Below, one piece after another: positions 16,157 through 24,341 of a stretch of DNA of 45,443 nucleotides. Position 1 is the stretch's first letter; each line of letters opens with the position of its first letter. The translations under genes were made by a program, and so were the position numbers. This stretch comes from a bacterium (lineage in GTDB: Bacteria; Zixibacteria; MSB-5A5; GN15; FEB-12), in assembly GCA_029211095.1 (NCBI GenBank), contig JARGFS010000005.1, positions 1 to 45,443 of the forward strand, in the 5' to 3' direction. The notes beneath the pieces were generated by a model. The model was not told the DNA's origin. It did not search any database and saw only the letters and a list, made by a program, of their open reading frames with translations.

Positions 16157-16259
16157 GTTTGCTGAGAGTGACATTGGGGTCCATTTCTTTAATTCGTTGT
16201 TTTTACCATCGCTTACACTGTCGGGTAGTTCGAAGGTGTATTCAGGTCCCTGCAATTTG
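16157..16259 (+). repeat. Dispersed intergenic repeat, copy D (diverged)
   Basis: GTTTGCTGAGAGTGACATTGGGGTCC at the left and CTGCAATTTG at the right match the two ends of copy A (6082-6190, other strand) with a similar distance between them (about 95 versus 100 bp); the middle is poorly conserved. It lies in the 374-bp gap 15913-16286 between the metal operon promoter region and the end of otsA. No protein gene is supported in the gap. Confidence 0.4.
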
Positions 16260-16286
16260 CAGTCTGTACTTCTGACTTGATCGCGT

Positions 16287-17792
16287 TCAGAGCTTGCCGG
16301 TTTTTCCGTCAGTTGTGTTTTGTTCGATGACGGGTCCAACCTGAACATCCGGGGATTCTTCTTTAAAAAACCACCTGACCCAGCGATGGACATTATTGCG
16401 GCGGATTTCAGATCGAAGCGTCCGCATTCGATTCTGTTTCTCATCGGCCGACATTGTGCAAGCCCGATAGATGGCATCGGCGATTTCATCATAATCAAAA
16501 GGGTTGACCAGCAGCGCGTTCTTACCGAGCTGGGCGGATGCTCCGGCAAACCTGGAGAGAATGAGAACCCCATCCTCGTCAGTGCAACTGGCACAAAATT
16601 CTTTTGAAACCAGATTCATTCCGTCACGAATGGGAGTGATCAGGGCGATATCTGCGGCCTTGTAATGACCAAGGAGTTGCTCCCGATTCAGCGTTCTGAA
16701 TTCGTAGAGTATGGGCACCCAACCATGTTGAGAGAATGTCGAATTGATGCGACCCGCTTCAAAATCCAATTCTCTTTTCAGTTCTTGATATTCAGGAACA
16801 TTGAGACGTGATGGAATGACTATCTGCAATAGCGAAATGTCGCCCACCAGCTCCGGGTGTTTCACCAGAAGACGTTCAAAGGCCAAGAAACGCTCTCTGA
16901 TCCCTTTGGTATAGTCCAGACGATCAAGACCCAGAGCCAGATGCTTGATGGTGAGATTCTCTCTGAGAAACCACGCCGCATCATTAGCATCCGATGAATC
17001 GGCACCGCGACTAAATTCTTCAAAGTCAATTGAAATTGGGTAGTAGCCGACAATGACGTCACGCCCTTCGTACTGAACCGTAGCCTGCCGCTTGCGGGAC
17101 GTAACCCTGGCCTTTGGGACCATCCACTTGACGCATCCTATGAAGTTCCTACGGTCTGCCGAAGTCTGGAATCCGATATGGTCATAAGCAAGAAAGGCAT
17201 GCATGATCTCTTCATATCTGGGTAGACGGCGAAATAAGTCAAGCGACGGAAAGGGTATATGAAGAAAGTAGTCAAGATGTCCGTGATAGCTTAGCTCGCG
17301 CAGATACTGACCGGCAAAAATGAGTTGGTAGTCATGTATCCAGCAGGCGTCGTCTGGCATGGAACTTTGGGCGACGACACTGGCAAATCTGTGATTGACT
17401 TTCTGGTAAGCATCATAGTTTTCCAAATCAAAGGAAAACTGACCCAACAAATCGTGAAACAGGGGCCAGATAGTCTTATTGGAGTATCCCCGGTAGTATT
17501 GCTGTACCTCTTCCTCTGAGATGTCTATGGGGATCAGGGTGTGGGGAGTCTCAAGGGTGAATTTTGTCAAGGCCTCCTTCACATCAGGAGTTACCATACA
17601 ACCCGGCCACCCAATCCAAATTCCGTTGGACTTACGTACAATTGGTTCCAGAGCAGTGACCAAACCGCCTGTCCCCTGTTTGACTTCGAGCAAACCGCTC
17701 TGGTTTTTGTCGAGAGCTACGGGAAGGCGATTTGAAACAACTACGAGCCTTTTTTTTGCTACTTGTGTCATGGCCGGGTATCTCACTGCCAT
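16287..17792 (-). CDS. otsA: Trehalose-6-phosphate synthase OtsA
   Basis: OtsA (GT20) joins glucose from a nucleotide sugar to glucose-6-phosphate. I start at ATG 17792 ([16 protein letters not shown]), preceded by GGTGGAGA; the open frame extends 29 codons further but the extension is not family-like. The 501-aa protein shows [11 protein letters not shown], the glycine loop [49 protein letters not shown] and the nucleotide-sugar region [15 protein letters not shown]. It is the last gene of the DUF5752-TreT-OtsB-OtsA operon, 58 bp after otsB. Trehalose made here would serve osmotic or desiccation protection. Confidence 0.96.
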   Translation of the reverse strand: MAVRYPAMTQVAKKRLVVVSNRLPVALDKNQSGLLEVKQGTGGLVTALEPIVRKSNGIWIGWPGCMVTPDVKEALTKFTLETPHTLIPIDISEEEVQQYYRGYSNKTIWPLFHDLLGQFSFDLENYDAYQKVNHRFASVVAQSSMPDDACWIHDYQLIFAGQYLRELSYHGHLDYFLHIPFPSLDLFRRLPRYEEIMHAFLAYDHIGFQTSADRRNFIGCVKWMVPKARVTSRKRQATVQYEGRDVIVGYYPISIDFEEFSRGADSSDANDAAWFLRENLTIKHLALGLDRLDYTKGIRERFLAFERLLVKHPELVGDISLLQIVIPSRLNVPEYQELKRELDFEAGRINSTFSQHGWVPILYEFRTLNREQLLGHYKAADIALITPIRDGMNLVSKEFCASCTDEDGVLILSRFAGASAQLGKNALLVNPFDYDEIADAIYRACTMSADEKQNRMRTLRSEIRRNNVHRWVRWFFKEESPDVQVGPVIEQNTTDGKTGKL

Positions 17793-17850
17793 ATTGCAGT
17801 CTCCACCAAATAATAGATTCGACCGGCAGAATATGTCAAGCAATACAATT

Positions 17851-18639
17851 TCAAGCTGATACAGCCTCGAGCCAATCACTTAAGAATTTCAACAGTTCAC
17901 CGGGAGGTTCAATTCTCAAGTCAGCCAGAGTAGGACGCGATTCTGACCTGACAAGAACCTTGAGACCACGATTTCCAAGCGCTCGGAAGGCATCTTCGTC
18001 AGTAAGATCGTCTCCCAAATAACTAACCGTGGAGACATCCGGCGACTCTCTCAACAGGGTGTTTACAGCGTCCGCTTTGGACACTCCTTTTGGCCGGATT
18101 TCTAACCCGCCGTCGAACGAATGTAGATCGTAGCCTGATTCCTGCAGCCTGGTCAACCACTTGTCTGCCACCAGATTCATGATCTGTGAGGCCCATTCGG
18201 GTGATTCACCTCTCCAATGGAAGGCGCAACCGAACGGCTTGTTCTCAAGGTTGTCCAACAGGTTGTTTTCTTTCGCCCACTGCATGATCGTATTAAGAAG
18301 GGCCTGAGCCTCTGCTTCAACTTTGACAATTTCCGTATTCTTACCCGGGATACTCCGCTCAAGGCCGTGGCTTCCCCAAATTTCGCAGTTGAGATCGTTG
18401 CCGACAAGATGCCTTAACGACTTGACTGACCGTCCAGAGACTATCACCAGCCTTGTTCTACCTGTACTTCTAATCTGAATTAATAGCGGGATCACACCCT
18501 CATACGGTACGGCTCTCTCTCGGTCGACGGTGAACGGACTCAGGGTGCCGTCATAATCAAGGAGAAGAAGGCTGGTGTGTGATTTTCTTAGAGTCTCAAA
18601 AAAGGATGGGTACCAGGATTTGGAATTGATCAGTTCCAC
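17851..18639 (-). CDS. otsB: Trehalose-6-phosphate phosphatase OtsB
   Basis: OtsB removes phosphate from trehalose-6-phosphate, finishing the OtsA pathway. The 262-aa HAD-superfamily protein has motif I LLDYDGTLSPF (about 27-37), motif II VIVSGRS, the cap region with WGSHGLE, and motif IV LGDDLTDEDAF, all as in the OtsB family. It follows the GT4 gene by 9 bp and precedes otsA, so the two steps are produced together. Confidence 0.95.
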   Translation of the reverse strand: MELINSKSWYPSFFETLRKSHTSLLLLDYDGTLSPFTVDRERAVPYEGVIPLLIQIRSTGRTRLVIVSGRSVKSLRHLVGNDLNCEIWGSHGLERSIPGKNTEIVKVEAEAQALLNTIMQWAKENNLLDNLENKPFGCAFHWRGESPEWASQIMNLVADKWLTRLQESGYDLHSFDGGLEIRPKGVSKADAVNTLLRESPDVSTVSYLGDDLTDEDAFRALGNRGLKVLVRSESRPTLADLRIEPPGELLKFLSDWLEAVSA

Positions 18640-18648
18640 CTGACCAAA

Positions 18649-19893
18649 TTACGACGCCATAAGATGATTGGCAAGCCCTCGTTTAAGTCCCAGCATCAGC
18701 GTCATATACTCGCGCAGTTGTCGATTGCAGAGGAAATTCTCAAGGACAAACTGTCGGGCTGTCGTTCCCAGACGAGTCATGAGCTCCGGTCTGGCCAGTA
18801 GATTATGCATTCGCAGAGTGGCTCCCTCGGGACTATCGACCAGATAGCCGGTGTGAGAATTGTGAATCTGCAGTCTTATGCCACCCACGTTGCCACCTAT
18901 CACCGGCTTCCCTTTCCACATTGCTTCGGTAACGGTGAGACCAAATCCCTCCTGCAATGATTTCTGCAGGACAATTGTTGAGGCTCTTTGAAGAGCGTTT
19001 ATTATCCGATGGGCGTCAGGTGGCAGCAATAAAACGTGAATGTTTTCTACGCCTTCAGCAGCTTGCTGAACTTCGGCCAAGACCGCGCTGCCTTCGGGAT
19101 CGTCTGTCGCCCCGCCGCCGGCTAAGACTAACTGTACGTTATACGCGCTGTTCAACAACTTAACGGCTTCAATAACGCCGACCGGGTCCTTAAATCTATC
19201 GAAACGAGAAATCTGAGTGATCAATGGGCGGTCTGGATCAAGATTGAATTGTGTCAAAACGCTCAAGACTTCATCGCTACTCAAGGGTATGTTTTTTTCA
19301 GACAAAGGGTCAATGCTTGGGGCTACAATAAACTGCGGGTGGCTTAAGGTTTTGGCGAATTCCGGCATGGAGAAAATCGAAGCATCATAACCATCTACCA
19401 TCGATCTAATATAGTTCCACACCTGTCTGTTAGGCTGGCTTACATCAATATGGCAGCGCCAGATCCATTTTCCCTTACGATTTGGACACAATTGAAGAAG
19501 ACGGGCCGGCTGTGGATCATGAATTATTACATAGTCAGCCTCTTCCAGCACCGGGCGCAGGCGTTCGGCATTCGTTTCAAGTGTTTCCTCGTAGGCAGCT
19601 TTCATGCTGTCGGAGAGACTCACTCGATTACCCTGAAGGCCATTGTGAAACGCCTTGGTTACGTTGAAATAGGCCGGATTACCATCGATAACTTCCCAGC
19701 TCGCGTTCAAGCCCAGATCGCGCATGAGCGGAATCATCCAGAAGAGTATCTCGGCAACGCCGCCACCTTCGCGAGTCGAATTGACATGTACAACTTTCAT
19801 CCCCGCGAGATCACCGGCTACCTGTTTCAGTTTTGAGGTTGAAACCGACCCGATGATCGGTTCATAATCCACCAGGCGTCTACTTGAAGGCAT
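18649..19893 (-). CDS. treT: Trehalose synthase-type glycosyltransferase (GT4, TreT-like)
   Basis: TreT makes trehalose directly from NDP-glucose and free glucose (reversible). The 414-aa protein has the GT-B halves: VVHVNSTREGGGVAEIL (about 33-49), IIHDPQPA, WRCHIDVSQPN, the hinge TQISRFDRFKDP, and the donor site QKSLQEGFGLTVTEAMWKGKPVIGG. These blocks fit TreT and close trehalose phosphorylase-like GT4 enzymes; substrate cannot be fixed from sequence. It overlaps the upstream DUF5752 gene by 14 nt and is followed by otsB, so two trehalose routes are encoded in one operon. Confidence 0.85.
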   Translation of the reverse strand: MPSSRRLVDYEPIIGSVSTSKLKQVAGDLAGMKVVHVNSTREGGGVAEILFWMIPLMRDLGLNASWEVIDGNPAYFNVTKAFHNGLQGNRVSLSDSMKAAYEETLETNAERLRPVLEEADYVIIHDPQPARLLQLCPNRKGKWIWRCHIDVSQPNRQVWNYIRSMVDGYDASIFSMPEFAKTLSHPQFIVAPSIDPLSEKNIPLSSDEVLSVLTQFNLDPDRPLITQISRFDRFKDPVGVIEAVKLLNSAYNVQLVLAGGGATDDPEGSAVLAEVQQAAEGVENIHVLLLPPDAHRIINALQRASTIVLQKSLQEGFGLTVTEAMWKGKPVIGGNVGGIRLQIHNSHTGYLVDSPEGATLRMHNLLARPELMTRLGTTARQFVLENFLCNRQLREYMTLMLGLKRGLANHLMAS

Positions 19894-20545
19894 TAGTCAC
19901 CTCCGACCGATTCACAATATCCACCAACTTCAGTTTTAGCTCTGATAAAGACATGAAGTAAAAGTCGATTTCATGGAGCAGCTCAATGAGGGGCAGGGCG
20001 CCATCCCCGAACTCAGAGAGCCAATTGCTGAAGTCATCCAAGCCGTTTTCGGTGCGGCGACGAGCTTCTACAAAATGATAATAGACGGAACCGAGAGCCA
20101 CCTCGGGTAGTCGTTCAAAAAGGTCAACGGGGGAATTCAGGATCAGGCCGGTATCATACACGACCGTCACAGAACGTAAGAAGTGAAACTGGTCCTTTTT
20201 TGGAGCCCAAGGTATGTGGTCAACTTCCATTAGTCTTTCTTGAATGATCTCCAAAACCAGCTTTCTTAGCTCGTCGATTGACGAACACTTGTATGGATTT
20301 ATGACCGCGAGCCGCTCCGCGAGTTTTCGATCCTGCAGATAGCGGCTGGTCCACATGGCGAAATCATTGTTATAATCAGGATTGTCAAAGGTAGGCCGGA
20401 TGACAGTTTCGCAAAAGTGGTGGAATAGAGATTCGTCGGGACAGACCGCAATTCTTTCCTCTAACTCTCTGAGATTCATTGCACTACGGACCCCTGCCAT
20501 CCGCGCAATCAAACTGCAGTCTCGTATTTGAAATGCCATACTCAT
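19880..20545 (-). CDS. DUF5752 family protein in trehalose operon
   Basis: A 221-aa soluble protein without membrane segments. It contains the blocks ESLFHHFCETVIRP, NDFAMWTSRYLQDRKLAERL and GSVYYHFVEARRRTENGLDDFSNWL, which I recognise as DUF5752, a family commonly adjacent to TreT-type glycosyltransferase genes. Function is unknown; a regulatory or accessory role in trehalose metabolism is inferred from context. The 3' end overlaps the GT4 start. The start is uncertain between the Met codons at 20545 and 20539, and no strong Shine-Dalgarno sequence is present. It is the first gene of the operon. Confidence 0.75.
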   Translation of the reverse strand: MSMAFQIRDCSLIARMAGVRSAMNLRELEERIAVCPDESLFHHFCETVIRPTFDNPDYNNDFAMWTSRYLQDRKLAERLAVINPYKCSSIDELRKLVLEIIQERLMEVDHIPWAPKKDQFHFLRSVTVVYDTGLILNSPVDLFERLPEVALGSVYYHFVEARRRTENGLDDFSNWLSEFGDGALPLIELLHEIDFYFMSLSELKLKLVDIVNRSEVTNAFK

Positions 20546-20807
20546 ATGATCGGCTGATCTTTCAACTTCTTAAACGGTTGTCATTTAAGCCTATGGGTAG
20601 TAGTCTTAACGTCGATAGATGAGATAAGTTCCGGCAAATCCCCCTGCCGCTAATTGTGCTGTCAAAGCGGTGCTTCACACCACGCTCCTTATCGCCCCGT
20701 TGCCTGCTCCAGTCTCATGCCTCCCCGCAGTCTTAAAGCTAATCCGAATGAGCCCAGTGGCTGACCGGGATCAAGTGATGCCAGCGCGGGAGCTTTCAGG
20801 ATAGTGT

Positions 20808-22403
20808 CTACAATGATATCCCCAGTTCGGTTCTCAGTTCCGTAGATTGCAAGTAGGAGTCCAGGTACTGCCTGATCTGCACCGAGAGATAATAGCGACG
20901 GCCAAGATACCGGGAGGCATCGGCAGTAAGAGTATAGTTGTCATCCGTCTCCCCGTTCGTCTCATAGAGATATCCGGTACCGGAGAGATTCACATTCCAG
21001 CTTTTCAACATTCTGAAACGGTAAGATATAAACGGCCGGTAAGCGGTCAGAAAATCAGTATCTATCCAGGCGAGCCTGATAGATACCGACTGTCCGGACG
21101 CCGGAAATCTCTTAAGACGCAATGAGAACGAACTGTTCTTGCTGTCTCCGTTTACATCGGAACGCATTCGAATACCGCCATCGGCACTCAGTGAGATGCG
21201 GCTTGAGACATTCCAGTCAAACCCTCCGCGTAGTCCCTTTCGTGAACGATCATCAAAGAGAGAATCCGCAATGTCACGATATTCAAAGTACCGGATGGTG
21301 GTCCGATTATCGTAGGAGAGTCTGATATTCAGATTCCTTGTCAGGGCTACCCGCGTACTGCCAAAGTAGTTGGTCAGTTCAAGACGCTTGCCGGCCGCTC
21401 CAAAGCGCCAGTCCCGGTTGACATCCAGTTCAGCCGACTGGAAGATGTAGATTCTTCGCGAGGACGAGAAGTTAGTTTGCAGATAGAGGAAGTCACGACT
21501 CACAACGCTGCCCCGATATTCACTACTGAGAGCCACGGACGCAGCAAGCCTTTTGGAATCATAAGCTCCCGTTTCGTAGCCGACAAAGAGGCCCGCTTTT
21601 TTCCGGTCGAAATCGAATCCGGAATCTGAATACCTGGGAGTTGTTCCCCCGGCCAGGCCGACACTTAGTTTGGAAGTGAGACGTTTTGTGAAATAGGCGC
21701 CATCAACATAGCCCATTCCGCGAACCTGCGGGGCAGAGACCCGACCAGCCCCCCAATGATTACCCGGCCCCTCATAGGTGAACGATAACTCGCTCAGGCG
21801 GTGCGTCCAGGAATCTTTTGACTGATCCGAACGCGGAGGTCTGGAGCGGTGATACAGCCTTGTGCGGTGGCGTAGATTGAATTTTATTCCGCTGCCGCGA
21901 ATGTTGTCCATGCGCAGCCTGAGTCCGATACCAGATTGCGACCAGTCTCGGTTTGAGCCGCTCTGGTCGAATTGCCTTGTCTGCTCTAACGTTATACTAC
22001 CCTGCAGTCTCTCTTTCCGGGGTCGATCCGGCTTCCTTGTCGACCGCGTGGCAGGCGGAGATTCAGGGAGAATTGTTTTGACCGGTTCGGCAGCCTCTGT
22101 CTCAATGGAGACAATATCTCCAGCTTTGAGTCCTGTGAATTGGTCGAGCGAAGTGGCGGCCGCGGAGTTGGAGCCAATATTGGTTATTACCAGCCAGGTC
22201 AGCGTGTCCCCGGCTCTAATCACGGCGAGGCTGTCTCCGGTTTTTAATCCGGCGTTGCTGCCGACATTGATGTAGACCGCTTCGGAGGAGACATAGGTGA
22301 TCTCGGCACTGTTTTTCGCGGCCGTTACAATTGGGGACAATGTGACTAACCCGAGGAGCAGGCAGCCGATGCAATTGATCCTATTCAAAATATCTGTCCT
22401 CAT
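20808..22403 (-). CDS. Outer-membrane beta-barrel with N-terminal SH3/FlgT-like domain, in multihaem cytochrome operon
   Basis: The 531-aa product starts at ATG 22403, right after the stop of the 25-haem gene (22405-22407), and has a signal peptide (about 8-28, INCIGCLLLGLVTLSPIVTA). Residues about 35-100 form a small beta domain with the repeated pattern VYINVGSNAGLKTGDSL and FTGLKAGDIVSI, as in FlgT C-terminal domains. A Pro/Arg-rich linker leads to about 350 residues of alternating polar and aromatic strands (for example LSELSFTYEGPGNHWGAGRV, WNVNLSGTGYLYETNG), expected to make a barrel of 14-18 strands. Its place after two multihaem cytochromes suggests the porin of a porin-cytochrome conduit, comparable in role to MtrB or OmbB without clear sequence similarity. 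The open frame extends upstream to 22517 inside the cytochrome gene, which is not used. Confidence 0.8.
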   Translation of the reverse strand: MRTDILNRINCIGCLLLGLVTLSPIVTAAKNSAEITYVSSEAVYINVGSNAGLKTGDSLAVIRAGDTLTWLVITNIGSNSAAATSLDQFTGLKAGDIVSIETEAAEPVKTILPESPPATRSTRKPDRPRKERLQGSITLEQTRQFDQSGSNRDWSQSGIGLRLRMDNIRGSGIKFNLRHRTRLYHRSRPPRSDQSKDSWTHRLSELSFTYEGPGNHWGAGRVSAPQVRGMGYVDGAYFTKRLTSKLSVGLAGGTTPRYSDSGFDFDRKKAGLFVGYETGAYDSKRLAASVALSSEYRGSVVSRDFLYLQTNFSSSRRIYIFQSAELDVNRDWRFGAAGKRLELTNYFGSTRVALTRNLNIRLSYDNRTTIRYFEYRDIADSLFDDRSRKGLRGGFDWNVSSRISLSADGGIRMRSDVNGDSKNSSFSLRLKRFPASGQSVSIRLAWIDTDFLTAYRPFISYRFRMLKSWNVNLSGTGYLYETNGETDDNYTLTADASRYLGRRYYLSVQIRQYLDSYLQSTELRTELGISL

Positions 22404-22404
22404 C

Positions 22405-24339
22405 TCAATCGTTCCCATCTGGATGGCAGGATAAGCAGGCATCGCTGTCGTAAATGTAGCCCGGTCTCCCGCTGTGCCGGTCGTCCATATCCAGCTGGTT
22501 ATGCTCGTGGCACTCAAAGCAGGTGAAATCCGTTCTGTCGCCCGGAATAGTATGGCAGGTCATACAATCGCTCCAGCGTCCGGCGTGCTTTCCGGAATAG
22601 ATCGAGAAAAACTGATTATCGTGCCCGGTAAAGGTCCCTTTTAAGCCGGTTGGATGGCAACTCAGACAGGCGCTGCTGGTGGCGGTATAGCCGGACATAG
22701 AACCATGCAAAAGGTTTGACTGGGCAGCCGGGTGGCAAGACAAACAGTCGAAAACTGAATTGTCACCTGAGACAGGGTGGCATGAGGAGCAATCGGGCCA
22801 CTGACTGGCATGGGTACCGGAGAAAATTGGAAAGAAGAGACCATCGTGATCAGTAAACTCACCCGCTTCACCGGTCGGGTGACAGGAGTAACAGGTTGGG
22901 GAATCGTAAACATAGCCCGACATCCCGGTATGGTTCGGGTCAATTTCGGAACCGGGATGGCAGGTTAGACAGTCAAACACTTTGCGATCATTAGGGTCCG
23001 CATGACATTCAATACAATCTGACCATTTGCCTGAATGACGACCGGAGTATATCGGGAAATAGGTTCCATCGTGCACGGTAAACTCACCCGCTTCACCGGT
23101 CGGATGACAGGAGTAGCAAGTGGGGGAATCGTATGAGTAGCCTGCCATCCCGTTATGCACCGGCTCAACTTCGTTCCCCGGGTGGCAGGTCAGGCAGTCG
23201 AAAATCTGGCGTTCGTTGGGATTGTTGTGGCATTCGGCGCAATCACTCCAGGTACTGGCATGGCGGCCGGAGAAGATGGGGAAAAATTCCGCGTCATGAG
23301 CGGTAAACTCCCCTTTCAGCCCCTGGGGATGACACTCAAGGCAAAGCTTGCTGTCATAACCATAACCGGCCATGCTGCCATGTTTGCCATCCATCTCCTG
23401 CTGTCTATGTTCGTGGCAGGTCAGACAATTAAACTGCCTCCTGTCTGCCGGGACAGTATGACACTCGGTGCAACTGGACCACTCCGAAGCATGGCTGCCA
23501 CTATAAATAGGAAAATATTGAGCGTCATGCTCGCGGAAATCACGAGCTCGTCCATCCGGGTGGCAAAGATAGCAGTCGTCGCTATTGTAAACATAGCCGG
23601 TCATTCCACCATGCTCTCCATCCATATCCGATTGATTGTGAGCATGACAGACCAGGCAGGTGAAAACCTTGCTGTCGTTTGGGTCGGTATGACAGGTAGT
23701 GCAGCTATTCCAGGTGCCGGCATGTTCGCCGCCGTAAATTGGAAAATAAATCTCATGATTGGGAATGGTAGCCGGTCGCCATGAGTGCATCCTATGACAA
23801 TTCTGACACTCGGTGGAGAATCCATCGGCTACATGGTTGGGCGAGGCCGTGTTCAAATAGTCTGTCTGATGGCACTCAACACATCTTGACCGGCTGGTCA
23901 TCATGTCCCCCTGCGGGAGAGTGGTGTGGCAGCTCTGACAGTCCACCAGAGCATGTTTACCCATAAACGGGAAATCCGTGTTGATATGAATTTCCTGAAA
24001 GTCAAAACTCGACCACGACAATGATGAGTGACAGCGCTGACAGTCTGCTCCCATTTTTGATTCGTGTACATCCGCGTGGCAGTTTGAGCAGTTTTTTTCC
24101 ACCTCTGAGAAATCCTGCAGGTCGTGGCAGGAAACGCATCGGGCCGCTCTATGTTTTCCGTCGAGGTCGTACCCGGTAAACTGCACATGATCAAAATCAA
24201 TAGTTGTGAACGACTCGGTCGTATGGCAATTCTCACACGGCATCTTCAGCTTCTGATGCGGCACATCGCCGCTTTTCGCCTCTGAAGCAGTGACTATCGT
24301 CAACGCGATCAGCAAATATCCTGTGATTCTCATGAACAT
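22405..24339 (-). CDS. 25-haem c-type cytochrome built of six three-haem repeats
   Basis: I count 25 CxxCH motifs in 644 residues after a signal peptide (RITGYLLIALTIVTASEA). The first seven lie in a non-repetitive part (about 37-190). The rest consists of six units of 70-78 residues, each with the pattern HDxxFFPIxSGxHAxxW, CxxCH, about 10 residues, CLTCH, a HxxM-GYxYDS block, CxSCHPxG, and FTxHD. Each unit has three CxxCH plus about three further conserved His (SGxH, xHxxM, xHD), enough for bis-His ligation of each haem. Spacing of units in DNA is about 225-234 bp. The start is ATG 24339 with GAGGG upstream; an overlapping TTG at 24345 is possible. The protein is likely periplasmic or surface-exposed and could act as a long electron wire to the barrel encoded next. 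Confidence 0.9.
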   Translation of the reverse strand: MFMRITGYLLIALTIVTASEAKSGDVPHQKLKMPCENCHTTESFTTIDFDHVQFTGYDLDGKHRAARCVSCHDLQDFSEVEKNCSNCHADVHESKMGADCQRCHSSLSWSSFDFQEIHINTDFPFMGKHALVDCQSCHTTLPQGDMMTSRSRCVECHQTDYLNTASPNHVADGFSTECQNCHRMHSWRPATIPNHEIYFPIYGGEHAGTWNSCTTCHTDPNDSKVFTCLVCHAHNQSDMDGEHGGMTGYVYNSDDCYLCHPDGRARDFREHDAQYFPIYSGSHASEWSSCTECHTVPADRRQFNCLTCHEHRQQEMDGKHGSMAGYGYDSKLCLECHPQGLKGEFTAHDAEFFPIFSGRHASTWSDCAECHNNPNERQIFDCLTCHPGNEVEPVHNGMAGYSYDSPTCYSCHPTGEAGEFTVHDGTYFPIYSGRHSGKWSDCIECHADPNDRKVFDCLTCHPGSEIDPNHTGMSGYVYDSPTCYSCHPTGEAGEFTDHDGLFFPIFSGTHASQWPDCSSCHPVSGDNSVFDCLSCHPAAQSNLLHGSMSGYTATSSACLSCHPTGLKGTFTGHDNQFFSIYSGKHAGRWSDCMTCHTIPGDRTDFTCFECHEHNQLDMDDRHSGRPGYIYDSDACLSCHPDGND

Positions 24340-24341
24340 AA

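Noticed and set aside
15981-16280. Plus-strand frame of 99 aa containing FAESDIGV, also readable in the other repeat copies
   Set aside because: The shared ESDIG peptide is a translation of the dispersed repeat end; the other copies have stops soon after, so it is not a protein family.
22404-22517. Longer start for the beta-barrel gene
   Set aside because: The extra 38 codons overlap the cytochrome gene in another frame and place the signal peptide internally; ATG 22403 starts directly with it.
23155-23784. Long antisense open frame (209 aa) opposite the 25-haem cytochrome
   Set aside because: The strand opposite is a clear repeat-rich cytochrome; the antisense frame is open because of its biased codons and has no family pattern.
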